DNA from: an uncultured Pseudomonadales bacterium
Lineage (GTDB): Bacteria > Pseudomonadota > Gammaproteobacteria > Pseudomonadales > Azotimanducaceae
Direction: 5' to 3'
NCBI GenBank assembly: GCA_958296195.1
Contig: OY282455.1
Span: 2,356,001-2,420,000, forward strand
Length of the DNA: 64,000 nucleotides
The notes under the pieces were generated by a model, which saw only the letters and a list, made by a program, of their open reading frames with translations, ran no database searches and had not been told where the DNA came from. Below, one piece after another: positions 21,317 through 30,197 of this stretch (position 1 is the first letter of the stretch; every line of letters starts with the position of its first letter). Made by a program: the position numbers and the translations under genes.

Positions 21317-22147
21317 CTAGTGTACCCCTCTCCGCCGCAGCCACTGCACGGTTATGAGCACCAAGGCCGCGAACAGAGTCAACAGGGTGGCGACCGCCAA
21401 AATTTCCGGGTTGAGATGCTCCTGAACGCCAGACCACATCCGCCGTGGAATGGTGCGCTGATCCAAGCTGCCCACGAAGGTCACGACTATGACTTCATCG
21501 AGGGAGATGACGAAAGCAAACAAGGCGCCGGAGATCACCCCCGGCGCAATCAACGGTAGCTGAACGTGGAGGAATGTAGTCACCGGATGCGCACCGAGGC
21601 TGGCGGCGGCCCGGTTGAGGTTGAGGTTGTAGTTGGAGAGCGTGGCCGTCACCGTGATGATCACAAAGGGCGTGCAGAGCGCCGCATGGCCGAAGATGAG
21701 GCCCGCATGGGTCTGCGCCAGCCCAATATCGCCGAAAAAGAATGCCATGCCGGCCGCCGAAATGATGATGGGCGTGATCAGGGGCGAGATCAGCAGGCTG
21801 GTGACGACGCCGCGCCCCGGCATATGCGGGCTTGCAAGCCCGAGAGCCGCCAAGGTGCCCAAGACCGTGGCGATGGTCGTGGCCGCAAGGCCGATGATGA
21901 GGCTGTTGCGCACCGCGCGCAGCCAGGAATCATCCTCCAGCACAGTGCGGTACCAGCGTAGGGAATAGGCATCTGGATCCAAGCGCAGCATGCCCTCGGT
22001 GAAGGTGAAGTGCGGTGCCGCGTTGAAGCTCAGCGGCACCAGCACCAGCATCGGCAAGATCAGGAACACCACCACCGCCGCACAGAACGCGACGAGGCAG
22101 ACGCGCCCTAGGCGGTCACCGAACGTCGCTGGAGGCTTGTCCCTCAT
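21317..22147 (-). CDS. potC: ABC transporter permease, PotC/spermidine-putrescine type
   Basis: A 276-residue integral inner-membrane permease, last gene of a four-gene transporter operon. It has an N-terminal membrane segment (about residues 14-38), a periplasmic loop containing DPDAYSLRWYRTVLEDDSWL, and the binding-protein-dependent permease core. The EAA-type loop that docks on the ATPase reads AAASLGAHPVTTFLHVQLP. PotC-like proteins pair with PotB to form the channel through which polyamines or related cationic or opine-like solutes enter. The start is an ATG 30 bases downstream of the potB stop. Substrate cannot be read from sequence; the family covers spermidine, putrescine, and several amines or carboxylates. 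Confidence 0.88.
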   Translation of the reverse strand: MRDKPPATFGDRLGRVCLVAFCAAVVVFLILPMLVLVPLSFNAAPHFTFTEGMLRLDPDAYSLRWYRTVLEDDSWLRAVRNSLIIGLAATTIATVLGTLAALGLASPHMPGRGVVTSLLISPLITPIIISAAGMAFFFGDIGLAQTHAGLIFGHAALCTPFVIITVTATLSNYNLNLNRAAASLGAHPVTTFLHVQLPLIAPGVISGALFAFVISLDEVIVVTFVGSLDQRTIPRRMWSGVQEHLNPEILAVATLLTLFAALVLITVQWLRRRGVH

Positions 22148-22177
22148 ATTTGGCGGCGCCGTTTCCGTTTAGGCAAT

Positions 22178-23365
22178 TCAGTCGAACCGCAGCCGTTCGA
22201 TGCCGACCAAGCGGTTGTAGGCTACGAGGATGACCAGCACGCAAACCAGCAGCACGAAGTTGAGCGCCGCCGCCAAGCCCCAGTTGAGGGAATACTGCAT
22301 GTGGTAGGCGATGAGGTTGGAGATGAACTGCCCGGTGCGCCCGCCCACCAAGGCCGGGGCAATGTAGTAGCCGATGGCCAGAATGAAGACCAGCAGCGAA
22401 CCGGCCGCCACGCCCGGCAGGGTCTGCGGCCAGTAAACGTGCAGGAACGCTTGCCGTGGGTTGGCGCCCAGGGAGGCGGCGGCCCTGAGGTGCAGCGGCG
22501 GGATGCCGTGCATGACCGCGCAAAGGGGCAGGATGAGGAACGGCAGCAGCAACTGGGTCATGGTGACCATGGTGCCGATCATGTTGTAAACCATGATTAG
22601 TCGGCCGTCCTCCGCAACTAGGCCCAACGCCACCAGCAGGTCGTTGACGACGCCCTCCTTCTGCAGCATGACGATCCAGGACATGGAGCGCACCAGCAAG
22701 GAAGACCAGAACGGCAGCAACACCGCCAACAACAACAAGTTGGGCCAGGGCGGCTTGGCGTTGGCGATGAGGTAAGCCAACGGATAGCCGAGCGCCAGGC
22801 AAATCAGCGTGATGGCGGCGCTGGCCGCCAAGGTGTTGCCCAGCAGCTTCAGATAGATGCGCTGCTCCTGCGGCTGGGCGACAATGCGGCCTTGGATGTC
22901 CTGTTTGAGATCGAGCGCATTCAGATAGTGGCGGATGGTGTAGCGTTCGCCGGCCCGACGGATGGCGCCCCAAATCGCCGCTTCTCCCCAGGCCGGATGC
23001 GCGGCGATCATGGCTTCCCGCCAAGAGGCCGGCGCGGTCCCGCGCAGTTCGCGGGCCGTGCGCATGATGATGCTGCGGCTGCCGCCCTGCACACGGTTCA
23101 CGCGGGTGGCTACGCCGCCTAGAGCGCGGCTTGCCTGCAATTGCTGGAACTCCCCGGCCGCGGTTCGATACAGGGCTTCCGGCGGCGCCGCAAGCCCGTC
23201 CCAGGCTTCGAGCAGAGCTAGGGTTTGCGGCAGGGCGTCCGCCACCAGCGGTTCATGGACGCTGCGCCACAGCATCGCGCCAAGCGGTGCGATGAAGGTA
23301 ACGCCGAGGAACGCGATCAGCGGCAGCGTGAGCGCTCCGGCTCGGACCCGGGGGTTAGACAACAT
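22178..23365 (-). CDS. potB: ABC transporter permease, PotB type with long periplasmic insertion
   Basis: A 395-residue permease, larger than the roughly 280 residues usual for PotB. The excess is a polar loop of about 130 residues between the first membrane helix (about 12-34) and the core helices. It includes EALYRTAAGEFQQLQASRAL and is predicted to face the periplasm. Such insertions occur in a known PotB subfamily and may contact the binding protein. The EAA-type loop reads AAASLGANPRQAFLHVYWPQ. It starts 15 bases downstream of the potD stop and is presumably co-transcribed. Confidence 0.87.
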   Translation of the reverse strand: MLSNPRVRAGALTLPLIAFLGVTFIAPLGAMLWRSVHEPLVADALPQTLALLEAWDGLAAPPEALYRTAAGEFQQLQASRALGGVATRVNRVQGGSRSIIMRTARELRGTAPASWREAMIAAHPAWGEAAIWGAIRRAGERYTIRHYLNALDLKQDIQGRIVAQPQEQRIYLKLLGNTLAASAAITLICLALGYPLAYLIANAKPPWPNLLLLAVLLPFWSSLLVRSMSWIVMLQKEGVVNDLLVALGLVAEDGRLIMVYNMIGTMVTMTQLLLPFLILPLCAVMHGIPPLHLRAAASLGANPRQAFLHVYWPQTLPGVAAGSLLVFILAIGYYIAPALVGGRTGQFISNLIAYHMQYSLNWGLAAALNFVLLVCVLVILVAYNRLVGIERLRFD

Positions 23366-23380
23366 CGGGGTGCCGACTGT

Positions 23381-24535
23381 TCACCGCAGCAGCCACGCGC
23401 TGAAGCGCTCGGTCATTTCATCATGGTGGTCGCGCCACCAGTGCCAGTCGTTCACCAGAACACGGCCCATGTTCGCCGGGTTGGTGGGCATGTGCGGCCA
23501 CATGTCCACCCCGGTTTCAAGATGGGTGTAGATCAGCTTGGTGGCGGAGTGGCGCATGGGGCTGTAAGGGAAGTAGCGCGTGAGGGCCGCCATGTTTTCG
23601 ATGCGGGACAAGAACAGCAGCAGCTTCCTGGCCGCCGCCAACCTGGGCGTCCCGGCGACAATGGCGAACTGGCCGCTGTCCAGCACTTGCCCATCCCAGA
23701 CAATGACGAAGGGCTGGCGCTCGACCACCGCTTCGTGGAAGATGCGGCCGTTGAAGGATGTGGCCATCACCACTTCATGGTCCGCCAGCATCTGCACCGG
23801 CTGGGCGCCCGTATCCCACCAAAGAACTTGGTCCTTGATGGAGTCGAGCTTACGGAAGGCGCGCGCCTTCCCCGCCGGCGTGTCCAGCACCGCATAGACC
23901 TCGGCAGCCGGCACTCCATCCGCCAGCAGGGCGAACTCCAGGTTCACCAGCGGCGAGCGGCGCAGGCCGCGGCGGCCCGGGAACCTCTTCAAGTCAAAGA
24001 AATCCTCGATCTTCGACGGCGCGGCGGCGGGGAACGACTCTCGATTGTAGGCGTAGATGGTCGAAAAGAAGATGCCGGCGCCGCCGCAATCCGAAAAGCT
24101 CCCCTCAAAGTAGTCATCCCGGGCCAGGGTGCCGTCCGGCGCCGGCGGCAGTTCGTCGATGTCCACCAGCTCCAGAAGGCCCTCTTCGCAACCCTGCGCC
24201 ACATCTGCAAACTCCAGGTCGATGAGGTCCCAATGGACGCTGCCGGCCTCCACCTGGGCGCGCACCTGGGCCAAGCCGCCGAAGAAGTCGTCCATGCGCA
24301 CCCTGATGCCCGTCTCGGCGGTGAACGCATCGAAAAAGGCTCTTTTCTGCGCCTTGGCGTAGGGGCCGCCCCAGGAAACCACCGTCAGCGACTCTCCCGT
24401 TAGAGGGGCGGGGCCTTGGTGCTCCTCGGCTGCAGCGCCAAGCGGAGCGGCGGCCACCGCGAGTAGGGTTGCGGCTGTCAGTCCTTTTGCGGTGCGCCGC
24501 AACCAGTGACGCTGCGAATCGGTTCTAAGTGACAT
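23381..24535 (-). CDS. potD: Periplasmic substrate-binding protein, PotD/PotF-like
   Basis: A 384-residue secreted solute-binding protein. A twin-arginine-containing N-terminus (WLRRTAKGL) leads into a hydrophobic segment and a probable signal-peptidase site near PLGAAAEEH. The mature start LTVVSWGGPYAKAQKRAFFD is typical of family 1 extracellular proteins of the spermidine/putrescine and Fe3+ group. It would deliver ligand to the PotB/PotC channel. It lies between the ATPase and permease genes in a compact operon. The ligand is not identifiable: the acidic residues that bind polyamines in PotD cannot be aligned with confidence by eye. Confidence 0.87.
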   Translation of the reverse strand: MSLRTDSQRHWLRRTAKGLTAATLLAVAAAPLGAAAEEHQGPAPLTGESLTVVSWGGPYAKAQKRAFFDAFTAETGIRVRMDDFFGGLAQVRAQVEAGSVHWDLIDLEFADVAQGCEEGLLELVDIDELPPAPDGTLARDDYFEGSFSDCGGAGIFFSTIYAYNRESFPAAAPSKIEDFFDLKRFPGRRGLRRSPLVNLEFALLADGVPAAEVYAVLDTPAGKARAFRKLDSIKDQVLWWDTGAQPVQMLADHEVVMATSFNGRIFHEAVVERQPFVIVWDGQVLDSGQFAIVAGTPRLAAARKLLLFLSRIENMAALTRYFPYSPMRHSATKLIYTHLETGVDMWPHMPTNPANMGRVLVNDWHWWRDHHDEMTERFSAWLLR

Positions 24536-24573
24536 GACGGCCTTGCTTCAGGTTTCCGCTATGCGGGCGTGCA

Positions 24574-25686
24574 TCAATCCAACAGGCCCTCGTCCGGCAG
24601 GGCGCGGCAGTCGGTCACGCCCCAGCCGACGCGGACGTGGTCGCCCTCCAACAGGGTGCCGTGGCCGACGATGTTGGGGATTTTCACGCAGAAATCGGAG
24701 CTGCCGCAGACGGTCAGCCGCAGCCGCAGATGATCTCCCAAAAAGGCGACTTCCTCCACATCGGCGTCAAACTCGTTGCGGTAGGTGCCCGGCGCCGGCG
24801 CAAGAGCGACCCGCTCCGGGCGAATGGCCAGCACCGTGGTGCCGCTCGATTGCTTCGAGTCCACCTGGAAGGCGCTGACTGTTCCCCCTCCCCCTCCCGA
24901 TGTCTCCACTTGGCAGATGTCCCCTTCCGCCGACAGGATGCGACCGCGCAGCAGGTTGTTGTCGCCAATGAATTTGGCCACAAACGCTCGTTCGGGTTCT
25001 TCGTACAGGGTTTCCGGCTCGGCGATCTGCTCGATTTTGCCGCGGTTGAAAACGGCCACCCGATCCGATATCGCCATCGCCTCCTGTTGATCATGGGTGA
25101 CGTACAGCACCGTAACGCCAAGGCTCTGTTGAATGCGGCGAATCTCGAATTGCATCTCCTCGCGCAGACGCCGGTCCAGCGCCCCAAGCGGTTCGTCCAT
25201 CAACACCAAGCTGGGTTCAAACACCAGCGCCCGGGCGATGGCCACCCGTTGCCGCTGGCCGCCGGACAGCTCATTCGGCAGGCGGTTTTCAAAGCCCTCC
25301 AGTCGAACGATCCGCAACGCCCGCTGGACGCGCTCCGCCCGCTGCGCGGCTTGCAGCCCCCGCACCCGCAAGGGGAAGGCGAGGTTCCTGCTCACCGACA
25401 TGTGCGGGAAGAGCGCGTAGTCCTGGAAAACCACGCCGATTCCGCGCTTCCGGGGCGGCAGGTTCCGCACCGATTGCCCAGCAATGAGAATCTCGCCGGA
25501 GGTGGGCATTTCAAACCCAGCCAGCATCATAAGGCAGCTGGTCTTACCGGAGCCGGAAGGCCCCAGCAACGTCAGCAGTTCGCCCCGCCGCACATCGAGA
25601 TCAAGACCTTGCACCGCGGTGGTTCGCCGGTCATAGATCTTGGTCACGCCCCTGAATTCAACGTGGGCATCGGCGGTTTCGAGCAC
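24574..25686 (-). CDS. potA: ABC transporter ATP-binding protein, PotA type
   Basis: The cytoplasmic ATPase of the transporter, about 370 residues. Walker A is GPSGSGKTS (about 42-50), the Q-loop lies in VVFQDYALFPHM, the signature is LSGGQRQR, Walker B is LVLMDEPLGALD and the switch histidine is in YVTHDQQEA. A C-terminal TOBE-like regulatory domain follows (about 240-370). I place the start at the GTG at 25686 because AGAGAGG lies just upstream and homology starts there. An in-frame GTG at 25749 would add 21 Ser/Arg-rich residues and lacks a clear ribosome site. It is first in the operon. Confidence 0.9.
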   Translation of the reverse strand: MLETADAHVEFRGVTKIYDRRTTAVQGLDLDVRRGELLTLLGPSGSGKTSCLMMLAGFEMPTSGEILIAGQSVRNLPPRKRGIGVVFQDYALFPHMSVSRNLAFPLRVRGLQAAQRAERVQRALRIVRLEGFENRLPNELSGGQRQRVAIARALVFEPSLVLMDEPLGALDRRLREEMQFEIRRIQQSLGVTVLYVTHDQQEAMAISDRVAVFNRGKIEQIAEPETLYEEPERAFVAKFIGDNNLLRGRILSAEGDICQVETSGGGGGTVSAFQVDSKQSSGTTVLAIRPERVALAPAPGTYRNEFDADVEEVAFLGDHLRLRLTVCGSSDFCVKIPNIVGHGTLLEGDHVRVGWGVTDCRALPDEGLLD

Positions 25687-26035
25687 CCTTGTACCTCTCT
25701 TGCCCCGGTCCCTTGACGAGGATCTGCCGGAAGACTTCGAAAGGCGCACCGGACGGGCGTTTTCCGCAAGGCGCCGGCTGCTGCGGACTGACCCCGCAAG
25801 TGCGCGTATCAGGATTCTATTGCCCCTTCCGCTGAAAGTCGAACGAGGTTCGCCGAAGCCCGGCTGCGGCGGCTGATAGACCCTCGGACCACCTCACGAA
25901 GTAGGACCACCGCACTTCGCCAGCGAACTACCTTAAAGTCGCCTTGGGTCCCATTGAACGGCCGTGTGGAGACTTGCACGGAGTTGGCGGTTTAGAATGC
26001 CCCTTTTAACCTTGGCTAATTTGGAGATCGCGCTC
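25687..26035. other. Divergent intergenic region between potA and the thiolase gene
   Basis: About 350 bases separate the two divergent starts and must hold both promoters. A -10-like TAGAAT lies at 25993-25998 on the plus strand but has no convincing -35 at normal spacing. A ribosome site GGAG at 26023-26026 serves the thiolase. No RNA gene, repeat or small gene was recognised. Confidence 0.5.
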
Positions 26036-27217
26036 GTGCAGGAAGCAGTTGTTGTTGACGCCGCCCGCTCCGCCGTGGGCAGGAAAGGCGGTTCGCTGGG
26101 GTTTGTGCATCCGACCGACGTGCTCGGCCCCATCTTGATGGGGCTGCTGCAGCGCAATGGGCTGGCCGCGGAGCAGGTCGATCAGGTGGTCGGCGGCTGC
26201 ATCAACAAGCTGGGCGCCCAGGGCATGAACGTGGTGCGCACGGCTTGGCTGGCCGGCGGCGGGGCGGAGGCGACTCCCTGCATCACCATAGACGCTCAGT
26301 GCGGTTCCTCCCAAGAGGCCGCCATGCTCGGCCAAAGCCTGATTCGCTCCGGCATGGCGGATGTGGTGGTGGCCTGCGGCGTGGAGAACATGACACGGCT
26401 GCGCATCGGCTCGGACTCCATAGGCCTGCCGGCGGAGTACGGCAAGCCGGTGGCCCGCAGTTACTTCGAGCACTATGAGCTCACCAGCCAGTTCGAGGGC
26501 GCGGAGCGCATGGCGGAGAAATACCAAGTCACCCGACAGGATGCGGACCGCTTCGGCTTGGAGTCCCAGTTGCGGGCGGCGCAAGCGGTGCGGGAGGGTC
26601 GCTTTGAGGCGCAGATCATTCCCTTGCAGGTGCCGGTGTTTGATGAGCAGGGCAACCGCACCGAGGCCACCAAGGTTTTCGATGGCGACGAAATTCCCCG
26701 GGACAGCAGCTTGGAGGCGTTGGCCGGCCTGAAGCCTGTGGCTCGGGCGGACGGCATCCACACCGCCGGCACCTCGTCGCAAATTGCCGACGGCGCCGCC
26801 GCCGTGCTGATGATGAGCGCCGCCAAGGCGGCGGAGTTGGGCTTGCGGCCCAAGGCCCGGATGGTGCAGACGGCGCTGGTGGGTTGCGACCCGGTGCTGA
26901 TGCTGGAGGGGCCAATCCCCGCCACGGAGAAGTTGCTGGCGGCTACAGGCCTTAACATTGACGACATCGACCTGTTTGAGGTCAATGAAGCCTTCGCCTC
27001 GGTGGTGCTGAGCTGGGCCAAGACGGTGGGCGCGGACCTCGCCAAGGTCAACCCCAACGGCGGCGCCATCGCCTTGGGCCATCCCTTGGGGGCGACCGGC
27101 TGCTTCCTCATCACCAAGGCGGTGCATGAACTGCAGCGCAGCCAGGGCGAATACGCCCTCATCAGCATGTGCTGCGGCGGCGGCCTAGGCACTGGGACGC
27201 TCTTGCAACGCTTGTAG
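26036..27217 (+). CDS. Thiolase family acetyl-CoA C-acyltransferase
   Basis: A 393-residue thiolase that cleaves or condenses acyl-CoAs through a covalent acyl-cysteine. The nucleophile is Cys89 (IDAQCGSSQEA). The catalytic His349 lies in GGAIALGHPLGATG, the proton-transfer Cys379 in SMCCGGGLG, and the NEAF motif is present (EVNEAFA). The GTG at 26036 gives the standard N-terminus (M)QEAVVVDAARSAVG and has GGAG nine bases upstream; longer readings from 25964 or 25997 are unlikely. It could act in beta-oxidation or steroid/acyl degradation (FadA/FadI-like). No other fatty-acid gene adjoins it, so direction and substrate stay open. Confidence 0.9.
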   Translation: MQEAVVVDAARSAVGRKGGSLGFVHPTDVLGPILMGLLQRNGLAAEQVDQVVGGCINKLGAQGMNVVRTAWLAGGGAEATPCITIDAQCGSSQEAAMLGQSLIRSGMADVVVACGVENMTRLRIGSDSIGLPAEYGKPVARSYFEHYELTSQFEGAERMAEKYQVTRQDADRFGLESQLRAAQAVREGRFEAQIIPLQVPVFDEQGNRTEATKVFDGDEIPRDSSLEALAGLKPVARADGIHTAGTSSQIADGAAAVLMMSAAKAAELGLRPKARMVQTALVGCDPVLMLEGPIPATEKLLAATGLNIDDIDLFEVNEAFASVVLSWAKTVGADLAKVNPNGGAIALGHPLGATGCFLITKAVHELQRSQGEYALISMCCGGGLGTGTLLQRL

Positions 27218-27344
27218 CGTGGCGGCGTTGCGCCAAGCCGCGCTTAGGGCGCCGTTCCGGCGGGGGTTCCGCAGCCGTTGGAACATGCCTCGGCCCAACG
27301 AGATAGGCGGATTCCCGAACTGACTGCAATGGCGGGACGACGGA

Positions 27345-28715
27345 ATGTCACAGGATCGGATAGGCGCCGCGCCGGCGGCATGGCGTAGTTGGCTTTGGCT
27401 GCTGGGCGGCGCCGTCTTCGCCCCGCTTGGCGCCTCGAGCGCATACGCGCAGACGCCGCCGGACCCCTTGCCCTTGGCGTGGTGCTTGGAACGGGCGGAG
27501 GCGGCAAATCCTGATCTGGACGTGGCCCGCACCGTCGCAGCCGCCGCCAAGGAGCGCATTTATCCAGCGGGGGCACCGCCCGACCCGCGCCTTCGCTACG
27601 AACTCAGCAACGTCCCCGCCGGCGACCTGGACCTAGGTTCGACGCCGCTTTCCGGCCAGTTGTTTGGCCTGAACATGCATTTGCCCTTTCCGGGCCTGCT
27701 GAAAAGCCAAAGGGAGGCGGCCCGCGCCATCGCCCAAGCCGCCGAAGCGGCGGTTGGCGATGAATCGCGCCGGGTGGCGGCGGCGGTGGAATGGGCTTGG
27801 GTGGAGCTTGGCTTTGCCCAGCGGGCGCTGGACGTCACCGAGGGCAACATCGACCTGCTGCGTCAGTTCGCCAAGATTGCCGAGGCTAAGTACAGGGTGG
27901 GGGAGGGCCTTCAGCAGAACGTCCTGCACGCCCAGGCGTCGCTCACCGAACTGCTTGACGAGCGCTTGCAGCGGCAGGCGGCGCTGCGCGCCGGCCAAGC
28001 CCGCTTGGGTGCGCTGCTCGACTTGCCGATCGATCTTTCCTTGCCGCGCACCACCAGCCTGCGGGAAACTGCGCCCCGGCCGGAACTGCAGGCCCTCGTT
28101 GCCAGGCTGGACGAAACCAGCCCGCGGCTGCGGGCCTTGGCCGAGCGCGTTGCCGCGGCGGAGCACCAAAGGCAGGCGGTGCGGTTGCAGGGATACCCGG
28201 ACTTCGATGTTGGCTTGGGCTACCGGGTGCGTCGGCAGGTGGCGGGGGACCCGGTGGAAGGCGATGACTTCCTTGGGGCCAGCGTAGTGGTGCGCCTGCC
28301 CTTGGACCGCCGCAAGCGGCGGGCGCAGGTTGCCGAGCAGGATGCGCTGGTGCGGCAGAGCCAAGCGGAACACCGCAAGGTCCGTACGCAGCTAAGGGAC
28401 GCCCTAATGCAACGCTACGCGGATCTGGAGCGCGCCGACCAGACCATTGCGTTGCTGGAGGACGGCCTGTTGCCCCAAGCCCGGCAGGCGCTGGAGTCCA
28501 GCCGCTCTGCCTACGCCGTGAACAAGGTGACTTTTCTAAGCCTGATCGACAGCCAGGTGCGGCTGCTCAACGCCCAGCTTCGCTTGGAGCGGGCCATCGC
28601 CGACCGCCGCATCGCCTTCGCGGCCATTGAGGCGAACCTCGGCGCCCCGTTGCGCCTCGCCGCCGCCAGTGCCGCGACGCGCCATCCAGCAGGGGATGCG
28701 GAAAATGGAGGCTAA
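27345..28715 (+). CDS. cusC: CusC/CzcC-type outer-membrane channel (TolC family)
   Basis: A 456-residue outer-membrane efflux protein, first gene of a CusCBA-type tripartite exporter. The signal peptide ends near SSAYAQ (about residue 36). Two long helical coiled-coil segments rich in Ala/Leu/Arg/Glu follow (about 50-220 and 260-440), each with strand-like sections, as in the TolC-fold OEP domain. It overlaps cusB by 11 bases, implying translational coupling. The channel would carry metal from the periplasm to the exterior. Naming it cusC rests on the two downstream partners. Confidence 0.88.
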   Translation: MSQDRIGAAPAAWRSWLWLLGGAVFAPLGASSAYAQTPPDPLPLAWCLERAEAANPDLDVARTVAAAAKERIYPAGAPPDPRLRYELSNVPAGDLDLGSTPLSGQLFGLNMHLPFPGLLKSQREAARAIAQAAEAAVGDESRRVAAAVEWAWVELGFAQRALDVTEGNIDLLRQFAKIAEAKYRVGEGLQQNVLHAQASLTELLDERLQRQAALRAGQARLGALLDLPIDLSLPRTTSLRETAPRPELQALVARLDETSPRLRALAERVAAAEHQRQAVRLQGYPDFDVGLGYRVRRQVAGDPVEGDDFLGASVVVRLPLDRRKRRAQVAEQDALVRQSQAEHRKVRTQLRDALMQRYADLERADQTIALLEDGLLPQARQALESSRSAYAVNKVTFLSLIDSQVRLLNAQLRLERAIADRRIAFAAIEANLGAPLRLAAASAATRHPAGDAENGG

Positions 28716-30120
28716 GCATTGGATCGCGTTGGTCGCCCTCGCTGTGGGCGCTGCGGCGGGCTGGTGGCTCGGCTCGCAGGCGCGGACGGATGGCGCTGCG
28801 CCTCCAAGCAAGGCCGGTGGAGGCGGCCCCTGCCCAGGCGGTGGTGCGCCGACCCATTGGAAAGCGCCCATGGACCCCACTTACGTCCGCGACAAGCCGG
28901 GCAAAAGCCCGATGGGCATGGACTTGGTGCCGGTGTGCCGGGGCGAGGCGGCGTTGGGCGGCGGTGTGCGCATCGACCCGGCGTTGGTGCAGAGCATGGG
29001 CGTGCGCATCGCGCCGGCCGTCCGGCGGGACCTCTCCCGCAAGGTTCGCGCGGTGGGGCGGGTGGGCTACGACGAGCGCTTGGTGGAACATGTCCACACC
29101 AAGGTGCAGGGTTGGGTGGAGCGCCTGTTCGTCGAATATGAGGGGGAGTTGGTGCAGCGCGCCCAGCCCTTGCTGGAGATTTACTCCCCGGAGCTGGTCT
29201 CCACCCAGGAGGAGCTGCTGCTAGCCAAGCGCTACCGGGAGGCCACCCAAGGCAGCCGCTACGGGGATGTGTCCCAGGGCGGCGAGGACCTGTTTCAGGC
29301 CACCCTCCGCCGGCTTGAGCTCTGGGACGTGTCGAAGAACGACATAGATCGCCTCTTGGCAACCGGCGAGATACGCAAGACATTGACCCTACACGCTCCC
29401 ACCCAGGGGGTTGTCACCGATCTGAAGGTGCGCGACGGCATGGAGGTCGGCCCCAACGACAACCTTTACACCATTGCCGACCTCTCCCAGGTTTGGCTGT
29501 ACGCCGATGTGTATGAATACGAGCTGCCTTGGGTGCGGGAGGGCCAGAAGGCGGTCATCGAACTGAGCTATCTGCCTAGCCGCACCTTCGAGGGGACGGT
29601 GACCTACATCTACCTTGCCGTGGACCCGAAAACGCGCACCGCCCGGGTGCGGGTGGAACTGGACAACTCCGATTTGCTCCTCAAGCCGGACATGTTCGCC
29701 GACGTGACCATAGAGACGGAAACGCGCCCCGGGGTGCTGGTGGTGCCCGATGCGGCGGTCATCCGCTCCGGCCGGCGCACCTTGGTGGTCGCCGCCGAGG
29801 GTTCGGGACGCTTCGCGCCAAGGGAGGTCACCCTAGGGCTGGACAGCGGCGATGGCTGGGTGGAGGTGCGCAGCGGCTTGGCGGAAGGGGAAGACGTGGT
29901 CACCTCCGGCCAGTTCCTGATCGACAGCGAAAGCAAGCTGCAGGAGGCGGTGCAAAAGATGCTAGGGCCGGCGCAGCCGCGGGAAGGGCAGCATCGCATG
30001 GGGGCCTCCACTATGGACAACGGCCCCATGCAGCCGGTCGCACCTGAGGGAGCGGACGACGCCGGCGTGGCCTTGAAGCCGGGAATGCGCATGAATGTGA
30101 ATGGCGAAGGTTCCCCATAA
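28705..30120 (+). CDS. cusB: CusB-type periplasmic adaptor with N-terminal heavy-metal-binding motif
   Basis: A 471-residue membrane-fusion protein linking pump and channel. A single N-terminal membrane anchor (5-23) is followed by a metal-binding-type module (about 50-78: PMDPTYVRDKPGKSP, then MGMDLVPVC). Its CPMHP consensus is degraded: the first Cys and the His are replaced (APMDP). Barrel-sandwich hybrid, hairpin and beta-barrel domains follow (about 100-400), with typical GWVERLFVEYEGELV and PLLEIYSPELVSTQEE. I chose ATG 28705, nine bases after AGGGG; ATG 28696 is the alternative. The C-terminus is Met-rich and may be truncated by a frameshift (see the next feature). It would funnel periplasmic Cu+/Ag+ or a similar metal to CusA. 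Confidence 0.88.
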   Translation: MEAKHWIALVALAVGAAAGWWLGSQARTDGAAPPSKAGGGGPCPGGGAPTHWKAPMDPTYVRDKPGKSPMGMDLVPVCRGEAALGGGVRIDPALVQSMGVRIAPAVRRDLSRKVRAVGRVGYDERLVEHVHTKVQGWVERLFVEYEGELVQRAQPLLEIYSPELVSTQEELLLAKRYREATQGSRYGDVSQGGEDLFQATLRRLELWDVSKNDIDRLLATGEIRKTLTLHAPTQGVVTDLKVRDGMEVGPNDNLYTIADLSQVWLYADVYEYELPWVREGQKAVIELSYLPSRTFEGTVTYIYLAVDPKTRTARVRVELDNSDLLLKPDMFADVTIETETRPGVLVVPDAAVIRSGRRTLVVAAEGSGRFAPREVTLGLDSGDGWVEVRSGLAEGEDVVTSGQFLIDSESKLQEAVQKMLGPAQPREGQHRMGASTMDNGPMQPVAPEGADDAGVALKPGMRMNVNGEGSP

Positions 30121-30191
30121 AGCCGGGAATGGGCATAGAGATGGACGGTCATGACATGAATGGCGCGGGCCCAGCGCCCGCAGCGCAGTAG
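30113..30191 (+). other. Out-of-frame Met/His-rich continuation of cusB
   Basis: cusB stops just after the run CCCC at 30113-30116. In the next frame the same region reads KPGMGIEMDGHDMNGAG and continues to a TAG at 30191. This repeats the motif KPGMRMN just before the cusB stop. One added C in the run would fuse them and give a longer metal-binding tail. It could be a true frameshift mutation, a sequencing error in a homopolymer, or a chance 20-codon reading frame. Confidence 0.4.
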
Positions 30192-30197
30192 CAGCCG

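Noticed and set aside
23225-24403. 392-codon frame antisense to potD
   Set aside because: A shadow of a clear binding-protein gene, His/Arg/Gln-rich with no domain.
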